A stretch of 64,000 bases of DNA from an uncultured Oscillatoriales cyanobacterium (lineage in GTDB: Bacteria > Cyanobacteriota > Cyanobacteriia > Cyanobacteriales > Microcoleaceae): contig CAITND010000037.1 in assembly GCA_903893625.1 (NCBI GenBank), positions 1-64,000 of the forward strand, written 5' to 3'. A model generated the notes under the pieces. It was not told the DNA's origin. It saw only the letters and a program-made list of their open reading frames with translations, and ran no database searches. The position numbers and the translations under genes were made by a program. This document shows positions 34,607-44,154 of this stretch, one piece after another (the first letter of the stretch is position 1; each line of letters begins with the position of its first letter).

Positions 34607-35251
34607 GTGACTTCTGAAGTTTGGTTATCTCTGTTAAAAAAATATCGAGCGATCGCAGTGATCCGCGCCCCAAAACGGCAACTGGGAAAACAAATGGCAC
34701 AAGCAACTGCCGCCGGAGGGATGGGGTTAATTGAAATTACTTGGAATAGCGATCAAGCTCCTGAATTAATTGCCGAGTTACGTTCGGAACTCCCGGAATG
34801 TCTGATCGGAACCGGAACATTATTCACCGTTGAAGATGTAAAAAATGCGATCGCATCTGGTGCTCAATTCCTATTTTCTCCCCATACTAACCGGGCTATG
34901 ATTCAAGTAGCAAAACAAGCCGAAATTCCGATAATTCCGGGTGCATTATCCCCCACAGAAATTATCACCGCCTGGCAAGCCGGAGCCAGTTGTGTTAAAG
35001 TATTTCCCATTTCTGCGGTCGGCGGTGTGGATTATATTAAAAGTATCAAAGGGCCGATGGGAAATATCCCCTTGATACCCACCGGAGGCGTGACGTTAAA
35101 CAATGCTGTTGCCTTTATTCAAGCGGGAGCGATCGCGGTGGGACTCGCCGGAGATTTATTTCCCTCGGCTTTAATGGCAGAACAAAATTGGAATGCGATC
35201 GCCAAAAAAACCCAAATACTCCTGCAACAGTTATCCGAAATTCCCGATTAA
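34607..35251 (+). CDS. eda: KDPG/KHG aldolase (2-dehydro-3-deoxyphosphogluconate aldolase)
   Basis: 214 aa starting at a GTG (34607). Class I aldolase of the Eda family: AVIRAPKR at the N-terminus, catalytic Glu in GLIEITW, GTGTLFTVEDV, Schiff-base Lys in CVKVFPISAVGG and phosphate-binding IPTGGVTLNNA. It splits KDPG to pyruvate and glyceraldehyde-3-phosphate, the last step of the Entner-Doudoroff route known in cyanobacteria; it may also act on 4-hydroxy-2-oxoglutarate. Three HIP1 sites lie inside it. Confidence 0.92.
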   Translation: MTSEVWLSLLKKYRAIAVIRAPKRQLGKQMAQATAAGGMGLIEITWNSDQAPELIAELRSELPECLIGTGTLFTVEDVKNAIASGAQFLFSPHTNRAMIQVAKQAEIPIIPGALSPTEIITAWQAGASCVKVFPISAVGGVDYIKSIKGPMGNIPLIPTGGVTLNNAVAFIQAGAIAVGLAGDLFPSALMAEQNWNAIAKKTQILLQQLSEIPD

Positions 35252-35457
35252 ATTTGTGAAGAAATAAGGAGAACGGAATCAAAATTTGCGGTAAAATGAT
35301 CTCTGATAGTCTTCGGTCTTAAAATTGCCCTTTAATCAAGATGGGTCAGCAGGGGTAGCATCTCGTTTCTGTGTCAACTTTTATTTATTTTAACCTCTAA
35401 GGTCATCTAAGAACAAAATCCATTGATTTCAATTGAGTCAACCAAGAGGAGGAGAAA

Positions 35458-36039
35458 ATGAAAACCCTAAACCCATTAATAAAAACCATTCCCTTTTTGC
35501 CGTTTAAACCTTTGATTTTTCTCAATTCTGCCCGCCCTTTTTCTTTTAAAAAATTCCGATACTTCGGAATTATTATAACAGGGGCTATTTTAACAGTAAT
35601 GGCAGGATTGACTGAAGGAAATTTAGCGATCGCCAATGAAGAACGCAACTTAATTGCTCATAATATGATGGAATTACAGCAATCTTCAGAACGCTGGATT
35701 TTAATTGATTTATCTCGACAACGGTTAATTGCTTGGGAAGGAAATCAACCCGTTTATGCAGTGATTGTTTCCACAGGAAAAGCTGACACTCCCACCCGTA
35801 CCGGAGTCTTTAAAATCTACACCAAATATGAAACCGCCCGGATGACTGGCCCGGACTATGATGTCCCCGATGTCCCCTATACAATGTACTACGATGGGGG
35901 GATGGCAATTCATGGAGCCTATTGGCATAATTTATTTGGTACACCCGTTACTCACGGTTGTACGAATGTTGCGGTCAATCATGCCAAATGGTTATTTGAC
36001 TGGGCATCGGTAGGAACCCCCGTTATTGTGCATGACTAA
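35458..36039 (+). CDS. L,D-transpeptidase (YkuD family)
   Basis: 193 aa, with a GGAGGAG ribosome site before the ATG. The N-terminal 60 residues hold a basic stretch and a hydrophobic segment ([17 protein letters not shown]), a signal peptide or anchor. The YkuD domain follows: [33 protein letters not shown] and the catalytic site THGCTN with C168. It would make 3-3 crosslinks or attach proteins to peptidoglycan in the periplasm. The phosphatase gene follows 2 bp after its stop, implying an operon. Confidence 0.88.
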   Translation: MKTLNPLIKTIPFLPFKPLIFLNSARPFSFKKFRYFGIIITGAILTVMAGLTEGNLAIANEERNLIAHNMMELQQSSERWILIDLSRQRLIAWEGNQPVYAVIVSTGKADTPTRTGVFKIYTKYETARMTGPDYDVPDVPYTMYYDGGMAIHGAYWHNLFGTPVTHGCTNVAVNHAKWLFDWASVGTPVIVHD

Positions 36040-36041
36040 GT

Positions 36042-36758
36042 ATGCGAATTATTGCGATTGCTGATATTCATGGCTGTTCCATGGCTTGGGATACTCTCAT
36101 GTCGATGATTCAGCTTCAACCGGATGATTTAATCATTGCTCTCGGTGATTATGTAGATCGAGGGCCCGATTCTAACGGGGTACTGGAGCGACTGATTAGT
36201 CTCCACCAAACAGGACAGTTAGTTGCATTGCGAGGAAATCACGAAATCCTGATGTTAGAGGCGCGGAATTCCCCTGAACAGTTAGAAGCTTGGCGGAGGT
36301 GGGGAGGGTATGAAACTTTAGCCTCCTATCCGACGACCCAAACAACTACAAATTTAGGGAATATTCCCGCCCACCATTGGGAATTTTTGGAAAAGACTTG
36401 TGTGAACTATTGGGAAACGGAAAACCATTTTTTTGTTCATGGTAATGTTGACCCCCAACTTCCCTTAAATCAGCAATCAAACCAGGATTTATTTGGGACT
36501 AAATTTCATAACGCCAAACCCCATATTTCAGGAAAAACTATGATTTGTGGTCATACCCGTCAAAAGAATGGTAAACCGATCAATTTAGGCTATGCCATTT
36601 GTATTGATACTTGGGTATATGGGACAGGTTGGTTAACGGCTTTAGATGTTAATAGCGGTCAAATTTGGCAAGCGAACCAAGTCGGTCACTCTCGAACCTC
36701 TTGGATAGATAGATTTAAACCCTCTGATTCGAGGGCGAAATTTTTTGTGACTTCATAA
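36042..36758 (+). CDS. PPP-family serine/threonine protein phosphatase (metallophosphoesterase)
   Basis: 238 aa. Dinuclear-metal motifs in order: IADIHGC, GDYVDRGPDS, LRGNHEILML, and ICGHTRQKNG near residue 167. These match bacterial PP1/PP2A-like (PrpA/lambda phosphatase) enzymes. It lies 2 bp after the L,D-transpeptidase stop codon, so the two are almost certainly co-transcribed, although a functional link to the cell wall is not evident. Confidence 0.9.
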   Translation: MRIIAIADIHGCSMAWDTLMSMIQLQPDDLIIALGDYVDRGPDSNGVLERLISLHQTGQLVALRGNHEILMLEARNSPEQLEAWRRWGGYETLASYPTTQTTTNLGNIPAHHWEFLEKTCVNYWETENHFFVHGNVDPQLPLNQQSNQDLFGTKFHNAKPHISGKTMICGHTRQKNGKPINLGYAICIDTWVYGTGWLTALDVNSGQIWQANQVGHSRTSWIDRFKPSDSRAKFFVTS

Positions 36759-36774
36759 TTTAAAGAGACTCACG

Positions 36775-37053
36775 TTAACAGCGTTGAGTAATACCCCGCA
36801 GAGAATCCATTAAACTGCTGTATTCCGAGGGATTGAGCACACCTGCACTATAAAACTGAGCCAAACAACTATTAATCGCATTAAAGGTTGACTCTCGTTC
36901 TACCCAACATTTTCCGCCACTTAGAGCTTCTTCTGCGGAAGAATAGTCCTCGTTGGAGGTCAAATACCCACCATAAGGAAGAATAATTTGCCATTTCCAG
37001 CGATGACGGATACTAAGTGCGGAGATTAACAAGCCGTAATAGTCCTTGTGCAT
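36775..37053 (-). CDS. Hypothetical protein
   Basis: 92 aa, soluble, with one central segment YLTSNEDYSSAEEALSGGKC. No recognised domain and no signal or membrane segment. It is a single gene converging on the phosphatase gene with 16 bp between stops. A conserved-looking short cyanobacterial protein, function unknown. Confidence 0.55.
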   Translation of the reverse strand: MHKDYYGLLISALSIRHRWKWQIILPYGGYLTSNEDYSSAEEALSGGKCWVERESTFNAINSCLAQFYSAGVLNPSEYSSLMDSLRGITQRC

Positions 37054-37347
37054 CGATAATACTGCAAATCCTTAACAATTATTAACCGAGTGTATTACAC
37101 TTATTTAAGAATTTCAACTCTTTTTAGCGTTATGTTAAGAAATGAGCAAATATACAAGTTGCCTAGCTGCAAAAATCCATTTTTTCTGTATTGAAACGTA
37201 CAAATTATGGTTGATATTCAAGCTTTTTTTCAGACTGTTGAAACCCCTATTTATTTTATCTATAAAAATAAAAATATAAAATTGCGGTAATTGTGTCAAT
37301 TCTTCCGTTGCTAATGTCTTTTTATTTCCCCTTTTACTGATTTCTTT

Positions 37348-38433
37348 ATGAGCTTAAGTTTTAAATTTGCCGTTGTCAGTGATTTGCATATTGCCCTACC
37401 TCAGACCATTTGGGAGCATCCAAATCGTTTTCATTTAGTTGAAGTGAGTATTCCGGTTTTGGAATTAGTATTAGCACATTTAGGGCAGTTAGATTTAGAT
37501 TTTCTCCTATTACCTGGAGACTTAACCCAACATGGAGAACGGGACAATCATCAATGGTTAATTCAACGGTTAAGCCAACTTCCCTATCCTGTTTATGTAA
37601 TTCCTGGAAATCATGATGTTCCTGTTTTAGAACCTCAGAAAGATGTAATAGGTTTTAATGAATTTCCCCAGTATTATCGAGCTTTTGGCTATCAACAAAG
37701 CCAAGGTTTAGATTATACTCAAGAAATTTTACCAGGTTTACAATTAATTGGGTTAAATTCCAATCATTTCGATGCTCAGGCAAATCAAATTGGCTGTTTA
37801 CAAGAAGAACAGTTAGAGTGGTTAGAACAGGTGTTATCCCAAGTCAAAAATCAATTGATTTTCGTGATGATTCATCATAATGTGATTGAACATTTACCTG
37901 GACAGGCGACGAATCCTTTGGGACGACGGTATATGTTAGAAAATGCGCCTCGTTTTTTGAACCTGTTAAAAGCAGCCGGAGTGCAGTTAGTATTTACGGG
38001 ACATTTACACATCCAAGATATTGCCCAATGGCAAGGAATTTATGATATTACAACGGGATCATTAGTCAGTTATCCCCATCCTTACCGAGTGATTCATGTC
38101 AATACAAATTCTCAAGGAAAACCTGTGTTAAAGATTGAATCCCATCGAATTACAGCCGTTGAAAATTGGCCAGATTTACCGTTAAAATCACGGGAATGGA
38201 TGGGTGAACGTTCCTTTCCTTTTATGATGAAATTGTTAACGAATCCACCCTTAAAATTAACCGATCAAGAAGCGGAAAAATTAGTTCCCCATCTGCGTTA
38301 TTTTTGGGCAGATATTGCCAACGGAGATGCTCAATTTAACTTTGAAGTTTTTCCGCCTACAGTTCGCCGTTACTTTGAAGGATTTAGTGCAACCGATCAG
38401 ATTGATAATTTTGCTCAGTTAACCTTATCCTAA
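37348..38433 (+). CDS. Calcineurin-like metallophosphoesterase
   Basis: 361 aa. Motifs FAVVSDLHIALPQT, LLPGDLTQHGERDN, VIPGNHDVP, MIHHNVIEH and FTGHLHIQD give the full set of metal ligands. It resembles the CpdA/Icc branch, which includes cyclic-nucleotide phosphodiesterases, with a C-terminal extension of about 100 residues lacking known motifs. A link with the adenylate cyclase in the window is possible but is only inference. Confidence 0.88.
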   Translation: MSLSFKFAVVSDLHIALPQTIWEHPNRFHLVEVSIPVLELVLAHLGQLDLDFLLLPGDLTQHGERDNHQWLIQRLSQLPYPVYVIPGNHDVPVLEPQKDVIGFNEFPQYYRAFGYQQSQGLDYTQEILPGLQLIGLNSNHFDAQANQIGCLQEEQLEWLEQVLSQVKNQLIFVMIHHNVIEHLPGQATNPLGRRYMLENAPRFLNLLKAAGVQLVFTGHLHIQDIAQWQGIYDITTGSLVSYPHPYRVIHVNTNSQGKPVLKIESHRITAVENWPDLPLKSREWMGERSFPFMMKLLTNPPLKLTDQEAEKLVPHLRYFWADIANGDAQFNFEVFPPTVRRYFEGFSATDQIDNFAQLTLS

Positions 38434-38439
38434 TGGTTG

Positions 38440-38501
38440 ACTATTGACTGTTAACCATTAACCGTCAACAGTTAACCGTCAACCGTCAACTGTCAACCAA
38501 C
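38440..38501. repeat. GTCAAC/GTTAAC repeat block
   Basis: Alternating GTTGAC, GTTAACC, CCGTCAAC and CTGTCAAC hexa- to octamers fill the space between two converging genes. Same family as 22450-22545. Confidence 0.65.
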
Positions 38502-38502
38502 C

Positions 38503-39102
38503 TTATACATCAAAATAATCCGAAAGTTCAGTCCCTTTTTCTAACAACTTTTCCAAGGTGTTAAATTGAAACCAGAATACCAAATTTCGATCAGGAAAAA
38601 TTTCAATAGTTCCGATTAAAGCCACTGAATATTTAGGAGATAAACTGCCTGACAATAAATGTCTGATATTTCCTTCTTTATATTTAGGGATCATATAAGT
38701 AATCCCATATTCACATAATGTGCTGATCACTCCCATGATGCCATTATAGAAAATATTTCCGACTTCACTGAAAATGGCTTTTTCAAAAACATCTTTGTCC
38801 AATTTTCGCCGATCTTTATTGTCAATCAAATCAATTAACATTGCCGCAGTGGGTTTAGGAAACATCAGTTGAGTATTACCTTGAAACTCTCCTGTAAATA
38901 CTAATTCCATTGCTTTCAAATCCGTTGAACCTAAGCGTTGTTCCAACTGCATCGATAAGTGTTGTGGTAAGAATAAATCTAAAGAGATTAACTTTAATTT
39001 GATCGGAGATCTGGAGATCGTTTCTAGCATCATATCTGCCCGATCAATGCCCACTTTAAACAATTGTGTCAAAATCAAAAGTTGCTCTGAATTTTTTTTC
39101 AT
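38503..39102 (-). CDS. CheC-like chemotaxis phosphatase-family protein
   Basis: 199 aa. The middle KAIFSEVGNIFYNGIMGVIS matches the E-x3-N helix of CheC/CheX/FliY phosphatases that dephosphorylate CheY-like response regulators. Only one such motif is clear; the second half is divergent (AALIGTIEIFPDRNLVFWFQ region). It precedes a FIST-domain gene on the same strand order, suggesting a shared sensory role, perhaps in type IV pilus motility or phototaxis. Confidence 0.65.
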   Translation of the reverse strand: MKKNSEQLLILTQLFKVGIDRADMMLETISRSPIKLKLISLDLFLPQHLSMQLEQRLGSTDLKAMELVFTGEFQGNTQLMFPKPTAAMLIDLIDNKDRRKLDKDVFEKAIFSEVGNIFYNGIMGVISTLCEYGITYMIPKYKEGNIRHLLSGSLSPKYSVALIGTIEIFPDRNLVFWFQFNTLEKLLEKGTELSDYFDV

Positions 39103-39172
39103 AAACGTCCAGCACTTAATTTTTAAAGAGATTGAATACAGGGAAGTATAAATCTGTTACCTACAGCAAAGT

Positions 39173-40474
39173 TTATTGCTTTCTTTGTCTACAAATGCCA
39201 AAGACTGAGGTATAACCATGCAAAAAGGTTCCATTGCCAACAGGGCCGATTTCACCATTACAGAAAAAGCCACTTAGAGGAATATTAAAATACCGTCTAA
39301 ACAGTCCAGAATCAAAGTTAGGTTCCCCATAAAGCCCTTCTCCGCGTCCCAAACAGGAAAACATCAATGCTGCTGCATTCGTCATCCCTTGAGGAAAGGA
39401 AGAAGCTTGTCGTTGATAGCGTTCCATTAATAATTCTAAGTCTTCAGCCGAGGTGCGAGAATCCCTGAGATGAAATTGAATTCGTTGTCCCGGACGAACG
39501 CGATCGCCGATGGCAATGGCCCCAGCCCTGGGATCAACCCCAATCAAATTGCGAATTAAAAAATCCCCCGGTTCTAATGTTTGTTTAAATTCATCGCGCA
39601 CGACCCCCACAAATAAAGAATTTTGAGCCAGTTGTCGATCTTCTTCGCTTAATTCTTGTACCAGGTCTTGTAACGCCTCTAAGGGGGATAACCGCACCGA
39701 TACCCCAGAGGAAGACGCGATTTCTCGTACCGTGCCGGAAAAATCGGAATCTTCCGGTTGGGTTTCCACTTCTAAGACAATATTACGTTCCCCTTGGGTG
39801 ACTCGGTAGGGATGACCAATGGGACGACAACCTTGGGCAACAATGGTTTCAATTACAATATTACCGCACAGAGCCAAACCCACAATTGATTCCGGGTACA
39901 GTCGGGAACCACAAAACACCCCCGTTGGCCCCCCCATAACACCCGTGCTGGCCAGTCCACCGACTTTCACCGAACCGGGATAGGCATAATCTAAACCTTG
40001 CAAAAAATCATTAATTTGACTGAAGTAGGGATCAACTAACAAAATAAATTGGGGCTGATCTTCTGGTTTCACTCCAATTAACTCCACCCACTGATCGGGG
40101 GAGCTATCCAAATCAGGTAGATCGTCGGCGGATAAATGAAACGGATGAATCTCAACATCGGGTAAATAGCCTAACGTTAGACTCAGAGCAGGTTCTCCCT
40201 CAATCTCTTCTGCTTGATGATTAGCATTCATGCCAACGACACCCCCTGCCCCACAACCAATCAGAGTGGGAAGACCGAGTTGTTCTTGGAGTAAGGGCAT
40301 CAGTCGGGAATACTCACTGGCAAAGGCTGAGGAAATAAATACTAAGCCTAAGTCTGGTGACGCTCGGAGGTCATCTTGGGCCATTTCCACGACTTCTTTC
40401 ACCGCCGCTTCTAATGAAGGGCGTTGAGATAAAGCACTTGCCCAGCGCATGGGTTTGGTTGTGGATTCTGCCAT
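39173..40474 (-). CDS. FIST domain sensory protein
   Basis: 433 aa from the ATG at 40474 (GGAGG six nt upstream; a GTG two codons earlier is less well spaced). FIST N-terminal domain about 30-240 (LGLVFISSAFASEYSRLM, LIGCGAGGVVGMN) and FIST C-terminal domain 250-420 ending GFFCNGEIGPVGN. FIST modules sense small ligands, perhaps amino acids, in signalling proteins. The protein is soluble and has no output domain of its own; it lies upstream of the CheC-like gene. Confidence 0.88.
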   Translation of the reverse strand: MAESTTKPMRWASALSQRPSLEAAVKEVVEMAQDDLRASPDLGLVFISSAFASEYSRLMPLLQEQLGLPTLIGCGAGGVVGMNANHQAEEIEGEPALSLTLGYLPDVEIHPFHLSADDLPDLDSSPDQWVELIGVKPEDQPQFILLVDPYFSQINDFLQGLDYAYPGSVKVGGLASTGVMGGPTGVFCGSRLYPESIVGLALCGNIVIETIVAQGCRPIGHPYRVTQGERNIVLEVETQPEDSDFSGTVREIASSSGVSVRLSPLEALQDLVQELSEEDRQLAQNSLFVGVVRDEFKQTLEPGDFLIRNLIGVDPRAGAIAIGDRVRPGQRIQFHLRDSRTSAEDLELLMERYQRQASSFPQGMTNAAALMFSCLGRGEGLYGEPNFDSGLFRRYFNIPLSGFFCNGEIGPVGNGTFLHGYTSVFGICRQRKQ

Positions 40475-40885
40475 CTTCACCCTCCCTGAATAGTCGGCTC
40501 TCTTGTGTTAAGATAACAGATTGTGTGGAAATACAGCAGATCAACAACCCACTAATGACCTGAGTACAGGTACAGTAGGGGCTTGAAATACAGCCTTAGT
40601 TGACCAGCCTAAGTCTTAACTGACTACGTTCTATTGCCATCTGGGTTAACTCCAGTGTTTCAAGTGTCAATGATCTGTAACATAGTCGGTTCAACGTCAG
40701 CAAATCTTAAAAAATCTAGCTTTGATTTGTGGTTATATTTTAAGATTGATGTATTACAGTGAGGGGGGAAATCCAGACTTTGGCTGCGCTGGGCAGTAAA
40801 ATGGACAAAGTGAGCAACCCTTGCTAAATGTTCTAAAGTGGGATTAAAACCTGTACTTAGTAGATTTGGATTAAACGAAAGGTTT
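40475..40885. other. Gene-free region upstream of cp12
   Basis: About 400 bp between divergent FIST and cp12 genes with no supportable ORF. The minus-strand reading at 40660-41040 is an antisense shadow of cp12. No NtcA site or other known operator was recognised. It probably carries both promoters. Confidence 0.45.
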
Positions 40886-41107
40886 ATGAACAACATCAAC
40901 GAACTCATCGAGAAAGAACTTGAAGAAGCGCGTACAGTCTGCGATGTTACTGGCGCAAGCTCTAAAGAATGTGCAGCAGCTTGGGATGCGGTGGAAGAAT
41001 TACAAGCTGAAGCTTCACACCAAAAACAAGAAAAACCCAAAACCTCTTTTCAAGTCTATTGCGACGATAACCCCGATGCGGCTGAATGTCGGCTTTATGA
41101 AGACTAA
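40886..41107 (+). CDS. cp12: Calvin-cycle regulator CP12
   Basis: 73 aa from the ATG at 40886, the normal CP12 length. Both redox cysteine pairs are present (VCDVTGASSKEC and YCDDNPDAAEC), together with the CP12 core AAAWDAVEELQAEASH. In the dark the oxidised, otherwise disordered protein ties GAPDH and phosphoribulokinase into an inactive complex; thioredoxin releases it in the light. A strong terminator follows. Confidence 0.96.
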   Translation: MNNINELIEKELEEARTVCDVTGASSKECAAAWDAVEELQAEASHQKQEKPKTSFQVYCDDNPDAAECRLYED

Positions 41108-41157
41108 TCAGTCGTTTTCTAGGGTGAAACCTTTTCTAAGAGTGTCTGCTAATTGAT

Positions 41158-41206
41158 AAGCAACTGGAAGTTAACGTCAGTTAACCCAGTTGCTTAATTT
41201 TTCTTT
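41158..41206 (+). terminator. Intrinsic terminator after cp12
   Basis: AAGCAACTGG (41158-41167) pairs with CCAGTTGCTT (41186-41195) and encloses a second GTTAAC-GTCA-GTTAAC hairpin. AATTTTTCTTT follows. Strong stem and U-tract. Confidence 0.85.
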
Positions 41207-41226
41207 ATTGGATTTGATAATTTAGG

Positions 41227-41847
41227 ATGTTCAATCGTTTACTTGCTGTGGAATCTCCTTGGTTACAATCGTTGGTCTGGACAGACTATAGACTGGCGGT
41301 TATATTTACAGTAGTTATCCCTTTGGTGATATTAATTTGGGCGTTTGTTCAGAAAGCAGAAGCAATACAACGGTTAATGATCACCTATTGGCGTGTTGCT
41401 AGTTTGTTGATCATTACCTTGTATCTGATGATCGCAGCCCTACCGATTAGTTTTCTGGCTTCTATTATGGCACGGGTTTTAATTCCGATTAGCCTATGGT
41501 TTTGGGTGGATCTCAACGAAGAAATTTCAGAAATGCCATCTTCTCCCCTGAAGTTAATCTTTATGTCTTGGCGGTGGGCAGTAACGGTTTATAATACTTT
41601 GGGTGCGATCGCTTTAATTCCCTTTTTACATTGTGCATTTTTTAAAGGTCAAAAAGAATTAATTGCTGATTCTAATTGTCGGGTATGGTTAGATCCTCCT
41701 TGGTTATATAAAGAAACGTTTCATCATAACTTAACCCCTCAATTTTTAGGCTTTTTGGCTTTAGTGGGTTTAGCATTTTATCTGCTGTGTTTGGGTTATT
41801 TCGTATTCTTTAAATTAGGAAAACAGGGACGTTCTGCTATGGGATAA
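41227..41847 (+). CDS. DUF3177 membrane protein
   Basis: 206 aa with about five hydrophobic helices (LAVIFTVVIPLVILIWAFV, VASLLIITLYLMIAALPI, RVLIPISLWFWV, and two near 120 and 185). The sequence and length match the cyanobacteria-specific DUF3177 family. Function unknown; position after cp12 with an intervening terminator gives no firm clue. Confidence 0.8.
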   Translation: MFNRLLAVESPWLQSLVWTDYRLAVIFTVVIPLVILIWAFVQKAEAIQRLMITYWRVASLLIITLYLMIAALPISFLASIMARVLIPISLWFWVDLNEEISEMPSSPLKLIFMSWRWAVTVYNTLGAIALIPFLHCAFFKGQKELIADSNCRVWLDPPWLYKETFHHNLTPQFLGFLALVGLAFYLLCLGYFVFFKLGKQGRSAMG

Positions 41848-41853
41848 ACCAAC

Positions 41854-42069
41854 CCCGTAGGGGCGGGTTCTGCAACAATTTATAATCCTAACAGATCACC
41901 TTTGTAAACCCGCCCCACCCCCACCATTAACATTCAATTAATTGTGAATTTGGGTCGGGTTCGGGGCGGGTTTTGGGAGATTGTCTGTGGGTATTAAAGA
42001 TTGACCAGAACCCGCCCCTACGGGTAGATTTTGGATAGAATATAAATATTGTATTAATTTTATGAAAAG
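41854..42069. repeat. REP-like repeat unit 1, 5' of the RAYT gene
   Basis: About 215 bp beginning GTAGGGGCGGGTTCTG and ending with the inverse CAGAACCCGCCCCTAC plus an AT-rich tail up to the RAYT start. It contains an inner GTAAACCCGCCCC / GGGGCGGGTTTTGG pair. Units 2 (42635-42846) and 3 (42913-43080) are near copies. Confidence 0.85.
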
Positions 42070-42624
42070 ATGAAATATAATCGGGATATTCATAACCGCC
42101 ATTCTATTCGTCTACGGGGATATGATTATAGTCAACCTGGAGCCTATTTTATAACGATTTGTATTAATAAGCGGGAATGTTTATTAGGGAATATTCAAGA
42201 GCAAATCGTTATTTTAAACCGTTATGGGGAAGTTGTTGATTTTAATTGGTTTAATCTTACAAAAGTTTATCCTAGCATTAAATTAGATAGTTTTGTAATT
42301 ATGCCGAATCATATTCATGGTATTATTATTTTAACGGATTATAGCCATAATCTATCAGAAGTCATCAGAGGGTTCAAAACATTTTCAGCCCGGAGAATTA
42401 ATCAATTGCGATCGCTTTCAGGAATATCTGTATGGCAAAGGGGGTATTATGAACATATTATTCGCAATCCGACAATATTAACAAAAATTCAAGAATATAT
42501 TCTGAATAATCCCTATAATTGGCAAACTGACGAAATGCACCCGTCACAAAAATTTCCCCTTTCTCAAAAATTTAATATGAAATTAAATGATAACATGACA
42601 TTACCCCTGAATTTATCATCCTAA
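42070..42624 (+). CDS. REP-associated tyrosine transposase (RAYT, Y1_Tnp/IS200-like)
   Basis: 184 aa. Family opening RHSIRLRGYDYSQPGAYFIT, the HuH metal motif MPNHIHGIIIL, and the nucleophilic Tyr region WQRGYYEHIIRN are intact. RAYTs are single-copy, vertically kept relatives of IS200 transposases that process REP hairpins. Here the gene is tightly flanked by REP-like GGGCGGGTT palindromes on both sides, exactly as expected for a RAYT locus. Confidence 0.9.
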   Translation: MKYNRDIHNRHSIRLRGYDYSQPGAYFITICINKRECLLGNIQEQIVILNRYGEVVDFNWFNLTKVYPSIKLDSFVIMPNHIHGIIILTDYSHNLSEVIRGFKTFSARRINQLRSLSGISVWQRGYYEHIIRNPTILTKIQEYILNNPYNWQTDEMHPSQKFPLSQKFNMKLNDNMTLPLNLSS

Positions 42625-42634
42625 TTATCCCAAT

Positions 42635-43080
42635 CGTAGGGGCGGGTTCTGCAAAAATTTATAATACCAACAGATAACCTTTATAAACCCGCCCAACCCC
42701 CCATTAACCTTCAATTAATCGTGAATTTGGGTCTGGTTCGGGGCGGGTTTTGGGAGATTTTTTATGGGTATTAAAGATTGACCAGAACCCGCCCCTACGG
42801 GTAGATTTTGGATAGAATATAAATATTGTATTGATTTTCTGAAACTATGAAATACAATCTGGATATTCATCACCGTCGTTCTAGATGAATTTATCATCCT
42901 AATTATCCCAATCGTAGGGGCGGGTTCTGTACAAATTTATGATATTAACAGATAACCTTTGTAAACCCGCCCAAACCTCACCATTAACCTTCAATTAATT
43001 GTTGATTTTGGGATATTCGGGGCGGGTTTTGGAAGATTTTTTATGAATATCAAAGGTTAACTCAAACCCGCCCCTACGGG
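42635..43080. mobile_element. Internally deleted RAYT element (repeat unit 2 + gene stub + repeat unit 3)
   Basis: Repeat unit 2 (42635-42846) is followed by 56 bp that join the first roughly 37 nt of the RAYT gene to its last 20 nt, then repeat unit 3 (42913-43080). It is a non-autonomous, MITE-like version of the full element immediately upstream. Unit 2 also serves as the 3' flank of the intact gene. Confidence 0.8.
42847..42902 (+). pseudogene. Deleted RAYT copy
   Basis: ATGAAATACAATCTGGATATT... matches the start of the intact gene (MKYN-DIH--RS), then TGAATTTATCATCCTAA matches its exact 3' end. About 500 bp of coding sequence, with the HuH and Tyr motifs, are missing. Confidence 0.85.
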
Positions 43081-43084
43081 GTGT

Positions 43085-44122
43085 TTAATTTCCTAAAACG
43101 GCGTTTTCAATTTCAGACGCTTGTAAATTTTCCCCAATAAACACTAATTGAGTTTGACGAGATTCTGTGGGTTTCCAGAGACGATCATAAAAGGTTTCAA
43201 TCCGATCGCCCACTCCCTGTAATACTAATCGCATGGGTTTATTGGGAACAGAAACAAACCCTTTAATCCGATAAATTTCCTGTTTTTGAACCATCGTTTT
43301 TAATCGTTCAATTAAATCTTGGGGTTCAAAATCTTGAGTTAAAACCACAGGAACCGAATTAATATTATCATCATGTTCGTGTTCTTCTTCCGTATCATGA
43401 TGACTCGGACGTGCTTCTAAATTATCCTCAACCGCCGCATTAAACCCTAAAATCACATCAGGATGAATATTTCCCTGTTGACAAGGAACAATTTTAACCC
43501 CCTCTCGCAATTCTCGTTTTAACCACGTTTCAACTTTCTGTTGAGTTTCTGGAGTAACGTGATCAGTTTTGGTTAATAAAACTAAATCCGCACAAGCTAA
43601 TTGATCTTCAAATAATTCTTCAATGGGGGTTTCATGATCTAAATTGGGATCAGCTTGACGTTGAGCTTCTACGGCTTCAATATTGCCCACTAAAGTGCCA
43701 TTTGCCACCGCTTCACAGTCTACTACAGTTATAACACCATCAACCGTTGCTCCCGTGCGAATTTCCGGCCATCGAAAGGCTTGAACTAAGGGTTTTGGTA
43801 ATGCTAACCCAGAGGTTTCAATCACAATATGATCAATTTTATCCCGTCGTTTGAGAAGTTCCTGCATGGCGGGAAAAAATTCTTCTTGAACTGTACAACA
43901 TAAACAACCATTTGTCAGTTCTACCAGGTTAACTTCTGGGGTTTCATCGTCACAAACTTGACAAGAGCGGATCAATTCTCCATCAATTCCGACTTCCCCA
44001 AATTCATTAACTAAAACGGCTATTCGTCGCCCTTGATTATTTTGTAATAAATGACGAATTGTGGTGGTTTTTCCACTTCCTAAAAATCCAGTAATGACTG
44101 TAACAGGAATTTTTGCAGACAT
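43085..44122 (-). CDS. cobW: CobW/ZNG1-family metal-dependent GTPase chaperone
   Basis: 345 aa. G domain: P-loop GFLGSGKTT, metal-binding GCLCC (CxCC, residues about 72-77), ETSGLALP and LLTKTD. The His/Asp/Glu-rich loop HHDTEEEHEHDD near residue 245 would bind metal, and a CobW C-terminal domain follows. It lies 81 bp downstream of a hupE gene whose leader has a cobalamin riboswitch, so cobalt handling for B12 is more likely than zinc. The link to cobalt is inference from context. Confidence 0.88.
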   Translation of the reverse strand: MSAKIPVTVITGFLGSGKTTTIRHLLQNNQGRRIAVLVNEFGEVGIDGELIRSCQVCDDETPEVNLVELTNGCLCCTVQEEFFPAMQELLKRRDKIDHIVIETSGLALPKPLVQAFRWPEIRTGATVDGVITVVDCEAVANGTLVGNIEAVEAQRQADPNLDHETPIEELFEDQLACADLVLLTKTDHVTPETQQKVETWLKRELREGVKIVPCQQGNIHPDVILGFNAAVEDNLEARPSHHDTEEEHEHDDNINSVPVVLTQDFEPQDLIERLKTMVQKQEIYRIKGFVSVPNKPMRLVLQGVGDRIETFYDRLWKPTESRQTQLVFIGENLQASEIENAVLGN

Positions 44123-44154
44123 AAGATTACATTCAAAGTTTAAAGGCTAAGTTA

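Noticed and set aside
40660-41040. 126-codon Cys/Ser-rich ORF on the minus strand
   Set aside because: It is antisense to cp12 and its leader, with composition typical of a shadow frame.
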